In this document: positions 35,852 to 42,078 of the stretch, in pieces | How the letters are laid out: every line of letters starts with the position of its first letter | Numbering within the stretch: position 1 is the first letter of the stretch | Origin: Antedon mediterranea | Taxonomy: Eukaryota > Echinodermata > Crinoidea > Comatulida > Antedonidae | Length of the DNA stretch: 60,000 nt | Assembly (NCBI RefSeq): GCF_964355755.1 | Contig: NC_092671.1 | Coordinates: 1,842,501-1,902,500, forward strand | Direction: 5' to 3' | Position numbers and translations under genes: made by a program | Notes under the pieces: generated by a model | Database searches by the model: none | What the model saw: only the letters and a program-made list of their open reading frames with translations | What the model was told of the DNA's origin: nothing

Positions 35852-38800
35852 GGTCCGACACGCAAGAATATAATTTGAATGCAACGCACCCTCAAATATT
35901 GATCCCGTATGGCCTCGTTAGAGGCTATCCAGAAAGCATACTTAGTAGATAGCCTGGTCCTACCTAAACACGGAAACATGAATAATAACTAATACTAGAC
36001 TTAGATAAATAAAAAAAAGCTATCTATGTGATATAAGGACATTTCACATTCAGAATTTAATTAACAATAAGGGGTGTGTGTGTGTGGGGGGGGGGGGGGT
36101 GAAGAGTAGAGTGATGGGTGTGAAGTTGATCGAAATTCAAATATAAATAGGATTTTACAGAAAATGTTATTTATGGGTGACAGGATTTTGAAATAGAATA
36201 GAAAAATAGAAGGAGTCGAGGGCTTATAAAATTGTATTTGGGTTGTCAAAACTGTTTATTTTGTGGTGCCGAACAATGGACGTAAAGCGATAGAGATCCT
36301 GCTGCAGACTGTCCGCCATGCGGTATGTCTGCCAGGCGGTATGTCCGCCAGGGGAACATATTCTCGACGATACCATTTTTTTAAAAGGGAAAATATCTGT
36401 ACTTTGTTTCTGTAATGTCTGCAAGGCGGTATGTCTGCCAGGGGGAACATATTCCTGACGATACCATTTTTTTAGAGGGAAAAATTATATGTAATTTGTT
36501 TCTGTAAGTAAATTGCGTTACTAAAGCGTCACTTTTCCTAGAGTTGCGTCGACATATCCAAATGGCAGTTTGATAGACCATAATCCGAGGTGTTTTGTAT
36601 ATCGAATTTTTTCTGTTCGGTTTTTATATACAATATTTTTATCAGTAGAATATTCTGTGAATCTAACCTGTTTCTTGCAGGTGGTTTATCCCATCTTAAA
36701 TCTCCACATGATGAATTCCACATGATGAATACATTAAAAAATAACATCAAAACTATAACAACCTTAAAACAAACAAATTAATGCTAGACATCACACAACG
36801 TAGGCCTAAAAAATAACTGCATTGTCCGTATTGTAGGAACGGCTGAAAACCGTCGCCGGTGGCCATCCTTTGCATATAATACTAGTATTATTAACTAGCA
36901 TAGCTATATCCTGCGCAGCATTATATTATACTGTTATTGCTATACTACTGTGTACTACATTGGCCATTATTTACCGAATTACTGTATATCTGATTCTTCA
37001 TAATTTCAAAATCATATTAATTTTTCATATCATTTTTATTGTTTCACAGTATATACAATTTTATAAAACAAATTACAAGAAAAAGCCTTGTTAAAAATGA
37101 TGTGTGGAATCTTAAAAAAGGGATTTTTGGTCTGAGTTTCCAAAAGACATAACATTAAACATTACAATGTAAAACATAAAAAAGACTTCCTAAACATAAG
37201 ATATAATTTATAAATTCCATAGGAGCAAACTATCATGAATATTGATAGATTGACTTATTATTTGTATTTTTTTAAAAGAAAGTAAGGTTCGGGTAATAAT
37301 TTAATGTTTAACCAATGTAACCTTTATTATGATTATTGTTTTAAATACACCCTAATTTAAGTAGCATATCTTTCAAAATACTACAGAATACTGTAGCAGA
37401 AATATTACAGACAAACTGTAAATTCAAACATACTGCACCCTTCAACACAGTGCATTTAATTAAGACATTTGTAATAGTAAAACGAAAGGCTTGTAGACGA
37501 ATGGACAAATGACATCTGCATGCAAAAATAAGGTTAAGTTTAAAAATGGATAAATTGGGTTATGAAAATATTCATACTTGTGTCTACTGTTTTGTTTTAA
37601 TTTTAAATCAACTTTTTTCGACTAATTTTTGGTGAAAGTTAATAACTATTATGATACTTCAAAATGACCAACTTTTTTTCGAAATATTAATTTTTTTAAA
37701 TAAATTTATTTTGTTGAATTAGTCAAAGGGACAATACATCTTAACGTTGAAATAATATTGAAAAACAAACGTAATAATGGCGTTAACACAATGTAATTTC
37801 AACCTTTATTCAATGTTGAAAAAATGTTGTCATTTTAACCAAAAATGCCAAATGGATTTTAACGTTGAATTAACGTTAACATTATATTGTGTTATAAACG
37901 TAACACAATGTTCAATTCAAATCATGTTGCTATTTTAACCAAAAGCCAGCTCGATTATAACGTTAAATTATCGTTGAAATGAGATTGATATAGAAACGTA
38001 ATACTGTAATGGAGGCAAAACATGAAAACATAATTTCAACTTTTATTCAATGATGAAAACATGTTGTCATTTTAACCAAAAATGCCAACTCGATTTTAAC
38101 GTTAAATTAACGTTGAAAAGAGATTGCTAAAGAAACGTAATACTGTAAAGGGGTTAAAACATGAAAGCATAATTTATAACTACCTCTTTCAATCTTTTTT
38201 CAACATTGAAAACATATCTTTTTAACCAAATTCGACTGGATTTCAACGTTAAATTAAATTGATAAATAAACGTAAACGGTTGGGCGATGACATCAACGGC
38301 TTATCTGATGTTTATATAGAACGTACCTGTTGCTATAATTTGTAATTGATTCATATAAATGTACAAAATAAAAATGTATGTAAAGATGCCCTTAAACACT
38401 CTCTGGCGGACAATTCGGTTACACAAGGTGTAGGCTTATTCCTTCACGTCCACACCATCCCACTCCCCCTCCGTTCAACATATTGACCAACTCTCTCCCC
38501 CTCCCCATCCATGCTCAAATACACGATCACACCCAGACACATTATTAAGAACGTAGGTCCAAAAACTCACTCTGGTAGACAAACTGCATATTAGGCCTAT
38601 ATCTATATTAAAACAAACTGTATTTCTCTGCTATTTTTAAACGGACATTCAAAAAACGGTACGATGTATAGTCAAGACTCATAATTTATCTCAGTCTGGA
38701 AGTATCACATTTAAAAAATTAAATGTAAATCAAATTTTTTTCGGTGACAGAATATCGTAATTCAATAAACTGTCTCTCTAGTGGACAGTTTGGCTATCTT

Positions 38801-41014
38801 TACCGTTATAACAAATATTGGAACGTTTTTGGGCGATGAAATCAACGGCTTATCTGATGTTTATATAGAACGTACCTCTTGCTATAATTTGTAATTGATC
38901 CATATAAATGTACTAAATACAAATTAATGTAAAGATGCCCTTAAACTCTCTCTAGGCGGAGACTTCAGTTACACACGGTGTAGGCCTATCTCTACACACC
39001 ATACCCCCTCCGTTCAACATATTATCGACCAAACATGAACCCCCCCCCCCCCTCCCCATCCAAGCTCAAATACACGATCACACCTAGACAAATTATTTAG
39101 TTAAAAAAGAACGTAGGTCCAAAAACTCCCTCTGGTGGACAAACTGCATAGGCCTATATCTACTGTATATTAAAACAAACTGCATTTCTCTGCTATTTTT
39201 AAACGGACATTCAAATACGGTACGATGTGTATGTGTATAGTCAAGACTTGTCTCAGTCTAGAAGTATCACATTTAAAAATTTAATTTATATCATATTTTT
39301 TTCGGTGACAGAATATCGCCAAATGTAGGCCTATCCCTTCACACTATACCTCCCCTAACGGACATTAAAAAACGGTACGATGTATAGTCAAGACTCATAA
39401 TTTTTAACCGTCTGGAAGTAGGCCTATCACATTAAAAAAATTAAATGTATATCATATTTTTTTCGGTGACAGAATATTGTAATTTAATAAACTCTCTCTT
39501 TAGTGGATAGTTGGGATATCTTTTACGTTATAACAAATATTGGCACGTTTTTGGGCGATGAAATCAACGGCTTATCTGATGTTTATGTATCATAACGTAC
39601 CTGTTGCCTGTTATAATTTGTAATTGATCCATATAAATGTAAATATAAATTAATGTAAAGATGCCCTTAAAAGCTCTTTCTGGCGGACACTGTTACAGTT
39701 ACACACGATGTAGGCATATCCATTGACACCATGCCCCCTCCTACCCCCTCCGTTTAACATATTATCGACCAAACATGAACTCCCCCCCCCCCTCCCCTCC
39801 CAATATCCAAGTCCGTTTTCCTTTGTAAAAATAATAATAAACAATTAAACATAATGTCACATGGGCCTAAAACAACTTAAGATTAAACAATAATTATAAT
39901 TATAGATAAAATTCGGAGAGCTATATAGGGTGCAAGATAATAATAATAACAATATTTAATAATAATAATGAATAATCATAGGCTTATAATGAGTTATATA
40001 TGAGTATGAGTTTATGAATAGCCCTTCATCAATGCATGTGAGAGTACTTAGACAAAACTGTCGGGATATCTAAAATGTTAACTAAGCTAAAATATTCTGT
40101 ATCTCCCAAAACATGCGTAAATTTCGTAGGAGCATGCAACGTATTATTGTTGTAATTCAATAGGGGGTTTACTCTGTTACGGGATACTAAAATTGTAGAA
40201 CAGTGTAACTGTACCACTACCAGAGAGATTTTAAAATCTTTGGTCGTATTACTTACTCTTTCATTATGGCTCTGTTATAAATGTAGAAATAGCGCCCTCT
40301 GTTGCCAATATTTTCTAATTCGTCAATGTTTAAAAAAATCACAATAGACAATTGTAAAAGGTCATTTATTAATTAAAAAGAACAAAAAACTACACACAGT
40401 ATATCAAATACCAGTATAAGTAATACCAATACGAGTAATTGACGGTCTACCACACTGTAGATACAATAATTACCCACTGTAAAATGGAATCGCCGGGCTA
40501 TTGTACTAGTTACAGTAATTACCCACTGTAAAATGGAATCGTCGGGCAATTTGACAAGGTACCGGTTGGCGGACACAAACTCCCTCTAGTAGACATACCG
40601 CATGGCGGACAGTCTGCAGCAACATGCAATTGCGTAAAGCGACCCGTGTGTTGACATTATTATTGCGATGTTTATGATATTACAGGTTGGATATAGCGAG
40701 GCCTACTAAAAAACATGATCAACATGACGGAATAGAATAGAAAAATAGAAGGAGTCGAGGGCCTATAAAATTGTATTTGGGTTGTCAAAACTGTTTATTT
40801 TGTGGTGCCGAAAATAGACGTAAAGCGACCCGTGTGTTGACATATTATTGCGATGTTTATGATATTACAGGTTGGATATAGCGAGGCCTACTAAAAAACA
40901 TGATCAACATGACGGAAATGGAGGCTTAACAAATAATACGAAAGCTACTCACTCAAGCTGGTGCAAACGCTCAGAAATGCTCCACTGACGGTCGCTTCGA
41001 GCAGCTGGCGGCAT
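13030..41014 (-). CDS. HELZ2: Gene B: complete HELZ2-like zinc-finger helicase / RNB exoribonuclease / helicase
   Basis: 33 coding exons (high to low): 41014-40953, 34345-34315, 34205-34002, 33707-33671, 33532-33420, 33041-32919, 32588-32495, 31971-31852, 31625-31489, 30900-30840, 30631-30576, 30486-30420, 30264-28351, 28262-28001, 27858-27651, 27431-27297, 25062-24560, 24033-23383, 23138-22745, 22535-22155, 21560-21485, 21333-17550, 17218-16955, 16672-16578, 16479-16330, 16215-16078, 15419-15127, 15010-14814, 14589-14487, 14345-14115, 13935-13782, 13486-13319, 13133-13030. The total of 11,310 nt gives 3,769 residues plus TAA, with all phases consistent. Order: TPR-like (32-149), charged linker, three CCCH fingers (about 460-1000), C2H2 plus CCCH (1007-1163), beta domain, helicase 1 (Walker A about 1555), RNB (about 2430-2800), helicase 2 (Walker A about 3303). 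The architecture is HELZ2 with a longer N-terminus. Human HELZ2 is an interferon-induced helicase and RNB 3'-5' exonuclease. Small exons near the 5' end are the least certain. Confidence 0.88.
15600..15957 (+). mobile_element. LINE-like 3' end in gene B intron 26
   Basis: A T-rich plus-strand segment ending GATGTAAATAAATGTTTTTT followed by short GAATT repeats, a typical 3' tail of truncated non-LTR retrotransposons. The 76-codon open stretch inside (15613-15843) is hydrophobic by T-richness and is not called as a gene. Confidence 0.4.
17550..21333 (-). CDS. HELZ2: Gene B exon 22: RNB (RNase II/R family) exoribonuclease exon
   Basis: A 3,784-nt exon (residues about 1877-3137), open throughout, acceptor AAAG before 21333 and donor GTAGTT after 17550. 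It begins with the last helicase-1 motifs (NTAFTRAKSLLMVVGDP), continues through an acidic, fast-diverging linker (about 21000-20400), and contains the RNB domain. The metal-binding cluster TIDPKGCQDIDDALSI is near 19625-19590, VGVHIADVSYF follows, and the C-terminal HFTSPIRRYIDIVVHR is near 18610-18560, with the arginines typical of active RNase II/R enzymes. A Cys-rich insert (CNCDDVCKCG, near 18900) lies inside the RNB region. All catalytic residues I can identify are present, predicting an active 3'-5' exonuclease. Confidence 0.9.
21485..27431 (-). CDS. HELZ2: Gene B exons 16-21: beta domain and first SF1 (UPF1-like) helicase
   Basis: Exons 27431-27297, 25062-24560, 24033-23383, 23138-22745, 22535-22155 and 21560-21485. 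The 503-nt exon carries GSFHQWVVFDFGKKPVMVRK, characteristic of HELZ/MOV10-like proteins. Helicase motifs: Walker A GPFGTGKTRTMAES (residue about 1555), ILIDEAGQALETQA (about 1687), GDHIQMSPK (about 1716) and IGVVTPYNSQ in the 381-nt exon. Motif VI lies at the start of the next exon. All ATPase residues I can identify are intact. The intron between 27296 and 25063 is expanded by a Penelope-like element, and the one between 24559 and 24034 holds another Penelope remnant and a TA run. Confidence 0.9.
21590..22080. repeat. Dispersed repeat bounded by TAATAGTAACCC-type words (gene B intron 20)
   Basis: Clusters of (C)TAATAGTAACCC occur at 21600-21710 and again at 22020-22060, with a non-coding stretch of about 300 bp between. 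The paired clusters suggest an inserted repeat with terminal subrepeats. It belongs to no family I recognise and is absent from the equivalent introns of A and C. Confidence 0.4.
24150..24290 (+). mobile_element. Penelope-like 3' remnant with hammerhead-like core (gene B intron 17)
   Basis: Contains CTGATGA (24191-24197), a GGGC-loop-GCCC hairpin and then GAAAC. This is the order CUGANGA-stem II-GAAA of a minimal hammerhead, with one unpaired U before the stem. It is followed by an A/T-rich tail. No coding part remains. A (TA)n run follows at about 24304-24328. Confidence 0.45.
24304..24328. repeat. (TA)n microsatellite
   Basis: Uninterrupted TA run in gene B intron 17, next to the Penelope remnant. 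Confidence 0.9.
25217..26530 (-). pseudogene. Penelope-like ORF fragment: reverse transcriptase plus GIY-YIG endonuclease
   Basis: A 5'-truncated ORF of about 430 codons. RT motifs: GIAMGSPISPILANLYLEW, then KRYVDDVLAII (the catalytic YVDD box) and NTIPFLDMLI. The C-terminal endonuclease has a CGVIYEVTCRNCPQVYIGET block, the GIY...YIG pair with the interleaved Cys pair typical of Penelope-like elements, followed by an arginine and a DHKK segment. The N-terminal RT half is missing, so this copy is not autonomous. Confidence 0.88.
26530..27086 (+). mobile_element. Inverted partial copy of the Penelope-like 3' end
   Basis: Plus-strand repeat of the endonuclease end and 3' non-coding end of the element at 25117-25672. 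The endonuclease frame (GVIYEVTCRNCPQ onward) is open for about 100 codons, then broken by a small deletion near 26820 (AGAAAAAAG against AGAAATAAAG in the partner). Such inverted truncated duplications are known for Penelope-like elements. Confidence 0.85.
27003..27036 (+). ncRNA. Conserved hairpin of Penelope-like pLTR (hammerhead-like, uncertain)
   Basis: GATCTCTGATAGAGATC forms a perfect 7-bp hairpin followed directly by GAAAC; the inverted twin is at 25165-25198 on the minus strand. Penelope-like elements are known to carry hammerhead ribozyme motifs in their terminal repeats. Here the CUGANGA core is not exact, so I call it hammerhead-like only. Confidence 0.3.
27651..28262 (-). CDS. 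HELZ2: Gene B exons 14-15: matrin/U1-type C2H2 and CCCH fingers
   Basis: Exons 28262-28001 and 27858-27651. The first encodes a C2H2 finger (YHCTYCKMDF, then FHISTLKH) and the WKHRSPPLGVVNGQYVICNR block. The second completes a CCCH-like finger (C-x7-C-x11-C-x3-H) followed by HTQEELEEWKERHEYRMMKR. Exon 14 is entered in phase 1 (T|TG) and left in phase 2 (CG|A). Homologous to gene A exons 4-5; the tail of the equivalent gene C exon is at 59962-60000. Confidence 0.88.
28351..30264 (-). CDS. HELZ2: Gene B exon 13: CCCH zinc-finger region with Pro/Gln-rich repeat
   Basis: A 1,914-nt exon (residues about 369-1006), acceptor TTAG before 30264 and donor GTAAGT after 28351. It contains at least three CCCH-type fingers: CYQADKPCKVPDCQFPH (C-x6-C-x4-C-x3-H), CRYYVRSYCKRGDSCNFAH (C-x7-C-x5-C-x3-H, canonical spacing) and CKNKSKCDYADRHGQQC followed by MHCH. 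Extra paired Cys/His sets (YICQQCC; CPFHLKFVCGTC; CEAGH) resemble the Cys-rich N-terminus of HELZ2. The first and third fingers are followed by an EE(K)Q.W motif, suggesting duplication of a finger-plus-helix unit. Between fingers lies a Pro/Gln/Val-rich disordered segment built on a 72-bp repeat. CCCH fingers generally bind single-stranded RNA. Gene A lacks this exon. Confidence 0.85.
29411..29690 (-). repeat. 72-bp coding minisatellite (Pro/Gln-rich repeat) in gene B exon 13
   Basis: About four imperfect copies of a 72-bp unit, visible on the plus strand as GGTTGCATGGCAACAGGTCT recurring near 29461, 29533 and 29605, with a diverged copy near 29677. The unit is a multiple of 3 and encodes a 24-residue repeat of the form PVAMQPQPT..SAPVPRPLQQ. 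Copy number could vary between individuals without breaking the frame. Confidence 0.85.
30420..33041 (-). CDS. HELZ2: Gene B exons 6-12: low-complexity charged linker exons
   Basis: Seven small exons: 33041-32919, 32588-32495, 31971-31852, 31625-31489, 30900-30840, 30631-30576 and 30486-30420. The product (about residues 150-368) is largely disordered by composition: a helix with RIADLVEKLKEHGFMF, Lys-rich KKTKKQK, an acidic/serine stretch RESESDSDTSVASGMSDSE, an EEDDLDDDNN stretch followed by KTRRRRN, and KKSKKRRHK. The basic clusters could be nuclear-localisation or RNA-contact patches. The last exon has two possible donors in the same phase (after 30420, GTGAGG; or after 30408, GTTAAT); I chose the stronger GTGAGG. 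No known domain was recognised. Confidence 0.6.
31045..31392 (-). mobile_element. tRNA-derived SINE in gene B intron 9
   Basis: On the minus strand the element starts with a tRNA-like head: box A TGGCCAAGCAGTTA and box B GGTTTGAGCC about 45 bp apart, as in Leu/Ser-type tRNAs with a long variable arm. A roughly 250-bp body follows, ending in CTATAAATAAGGTTAAATAAA, a LINE-like tail. Not a functional tRNA gene: no intact anticodon arm could be folded and the box B is degenerate. Confidence 0.65.
32211..32470. mobile_element. piggyBac-type MITE in gene B intron 7
   Basis: A 252-bp non-coding element (32215-32466) flanked by TTAA on both sides (32211-32214 and 32467-32470) with 10-bp terminal inverted repeats CCCTTTGAAG and CTTCAAAGGG. 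TTAA target duplication with CCCTTTG-type ends is characteristic of the piggyBac superfamily. The interior contains repeated CCCGTAC / ACGGG words that can pair. Confidence 0.7.
33420..34345 (-). CDS. HELZ2: Gene B exons 2-5: TPR-like helical N-terminal domain
   Basis: Exons 34345-34315, 34205-34002, 33707-33671 and 33532-33420, phases 0, 0, 1, 0. The product (residues about 22-149) is all-helical with TPR-like pairs, for example EYKDGQYMNSYTLFSQALDL and KAVALYATYQYQECLKTL, with the small/large residue spacing of tetratricopeptide repeats. From memory, vertebrate HELZ also begins with a TPR-like segment, so this may be an ancestral protein-interaction module that gene A has replaced. Exon 33707-33671 is only 37 nt, but it has clean splice sites and preserves the frame. 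Confidence 0.65.
34790..34925 (-). mobile_element. Penelope-like remnant with hammerhead-like core, minus strand (gene B intron 1)
   Basis: On the minus strand: CTGATGA, a hairpin GGGC...GCCC with a loop, then GAAAGCTCTGCTAAC (plus-strand 34862-34900). Same layout as the 24190 element but a different sequence family. A shorter fragment of a similar motif (TTGATGAAGGGCT on the minus strand) lies near 40022-40035. Confidence 0.4.
35111..35120. promoter_or_regulatory. Second kappa-B-type word in gene B intron 1
   Basis: GGGAATTTCC identical to the word at 41191. It lies in the long first intron, about 770 bp upstream (in transcription sense) of exon 2. It may be chance, or an intronic enhancer element. 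Confidence 0.25.
35821..35850. repeat. (AATC)n microsatellite
   Basis: About seven AATC units in gene B intron 1. Confidence 0.9.
36326..36506. repeat. 90-bp direct tandem duplication
   Basis: Two imperfect copies starting at 36326 and 36416, each with TGTCTGC, AAGGCGGTATGTC or similar, and ACGATACCATTTTTTT. Related GGCGGACA / CGGTATGTC words recur elsewhere in the intron (for example 38404 and 40567-40610). Confidence 0.8.
37735..38275. repeat. TTAACGTT-rich tandem repeat of about 100-140 bp
   Basis: Four imperfect units marked by TTTTAACCAAAA at about 37836, 37935, 38074 and 38211, each followed by GATTTTAACGTT or similar and an AAACGTAA word. Non-coding. Confidence 0.75.
38277..39840. 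repeat. Imperfect long tandem array (550-720 bp units)
   Basis: Units begin with TTGGGCGATGA(A/C)ATCAACG at about 38279, 38829 and 39550. Each contains TCTGATGTTTATATAGAACG-like sequence, an AAAGATGCCCTTAAA block, a C-rich tract and TTTTTTTCGGTGACAGAATA. The middle unit has extra internal duplication. No coding content. Confidence 0.75.
40463..40550. repeat. 50-bp tandem duplication
   Basis: AATTACCCACTGTAAAATGG followed by AATCGCCGGGC (or AATCGTCGGGC) occurs at 40468 and again about 50 bp later at 40518. Confidence 0.8.
40633..40915. repeat. 98-bp direct repeat flanking a dispersed 88-bp segment next to gene B exon 1
   Basis: 40633-40730 and 40819-40915 are nearly identical (CGTAAAGCGACCCGTGTGTT to AACATGACGG). 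The 88 bp between them (AATAGAATAGAAAAATAG onward) has a near-identical copy at about 36192-36283, also followed there by GACGTAAAGCGA. This looks like a dispersed repeat whose insertion or unequal exchange duplicated the flank, 38 bp from the exon 1 donor. Confidence 0.8.
40953..41014 (-). CDS. HELZ2: Gene B first coding exon (start codon)
   Basis: The ATG at 41014 starts a 62-nt coding segment reading MPPAARSDRQWSISERLHQL. It ends at a GTGAGT donor in phase 2 and joins exon 2 (34345-34315) as GA|G. Exon 2 is only 31 nt and continues IQDVPVSIKE into the TPR-like exon in frame. The ATG lies in AACAATGCC, an acceptable initiation context. The support is the full-frame closure of the assembled CDS and the good donor; there is no paralog to compare, because the 5' end of gene C is outside the window. 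The 6.6-kb gap to exon 2 is the longest intron of the gene. Confidence 0.65.
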
Positions 41015-41190
41015 TGTTCTTTTAGGCCTACAACATTATTTATACAACTTCGACATCTCGAACATCAGACTGGATTTGATAAATAATGCACGTAGTCACG
41101 ATTTATACATGGACATGGATTTTTAAATAGATAACGGAAGGTCTATTGTGTTCCGTGTTATCTCAATTATCGTATTGATTTTTCATGTCT

Positions 41191-41200
41191 GGGAATTTCC
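41191..41200. promoter_or_regulatory. Perfect kappa-B-type word upstream of gene B
   Basis: GGGAATTTCC, a full palindromic match to the NF-kappa-B consensus GGGRNWYYCC, starts 177 bp upstream of the gene B start codon (41014). A second identical word is at 35111-35120 within the first intron. The promoter and transcription start are not established, and a 10-mer can occur by chance in AT-rich DNA, so regulation by Rel factors is inference. Confidence 0.4.
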
Positions 41201-42078
41201 AGATTTCTGACATGTTTACTGAAATATATTTAAATTGCGTATTAACATTTTTAAGGAATATTAGTCATATTTCCGTCGCCTCCTCACAATTCATATTGCT
41301 AATAATTATACTCGTAATCTTCCACGATTAGGTGCCGCCTACAATGATACTATTGTGCTTATTTACTAAAAATAATATCAATATAGGCCTATTGTGTTGT
41401 GACGTGAAGTGACACATCCAATAATAAGTAACTAAGTAGGCCTACTCTATTAATAATTGCCAAAGGTCAAATGTTAATTTTGCTTTTCAAAGGGGAGGAG
41501 CATAGCTCTGACATCGTACTGCTCCTGTCTGAATCTTCCCCGCAGTATGGTATAGGCCTACGAATGCGTTTTCCAGGTGGTAGGTGCACAGTGGACGCGC
41601 AACGCAAGTAATTTGACCAATCACAAGCAATCCGAACTGTCACTTTTTATTGGTCAACTCGCTTACGTTACGCTCACATCCTTGCGTTGCTTCCTAGTGG
41701 GAACCAAGCTTTAGTGTTGCCAAAGTATATATAGACCTATATTCTTTGATGCTGTATGTATGTAAAAACTACGATTTTAATGTAAACATGATATAAAATC
41801 ATCTGTCGTCAAATTTCCCTTGCATGAAAAAGTGCGGACCTTTAGCCCCCCCCCCCCCCAGTACACAATTCTTAAATCGATTGAGTGCTCCCCAGTTGAG
41901 TTTGAGTAGGCTATAATATGTTACCGTAAAATATATTTTTACAATTGTCGTATTCGATTGGGAACTTTCGTTGTCAACGTAAAGATTCGTTGAGTACTTT
42001 TTGTATTCGAATTGTAAATTTGTGCTCAACAGAAAGTCATTCGAATAGAAAACGTTGACAACGAAAGCTTTTTCGTTA

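Larger units (their letters stand above)
34346..40952. other. Gene B intron 1 (6.6 kb), repeat-filled
   Basis: No internal exon was supported. Contents in order: Penelope remnant (34.8-34.9 kb), AATC tetranucleotide run (35821-35850), poly-G tract (36087-36099), 90-bp tandem duplication (36326-36506), TTAACGTT-rich tandem repeat (37.7-38.3 kb), long tandem array (38.3-39.8 kb), 50-bp duplication (40.46-40.55 kb) and a 98-bp direct repeat (40633-40915). Apart from these I see only AT-rich unique sequence. Confidence 0.6.

Noticed and set aside
36870-37094. Hydrophobic plus-strand ORF in gene B intron 1
   Set aside because: Composition follows AT-rich DNA; no splice sites, motif or homology.
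37735-39840. CRISPR-like array from regularly spaced repeats
   Set aside because: Repeats are long, imperfect tandem units without unique spacers, in a eukaryotic intron.
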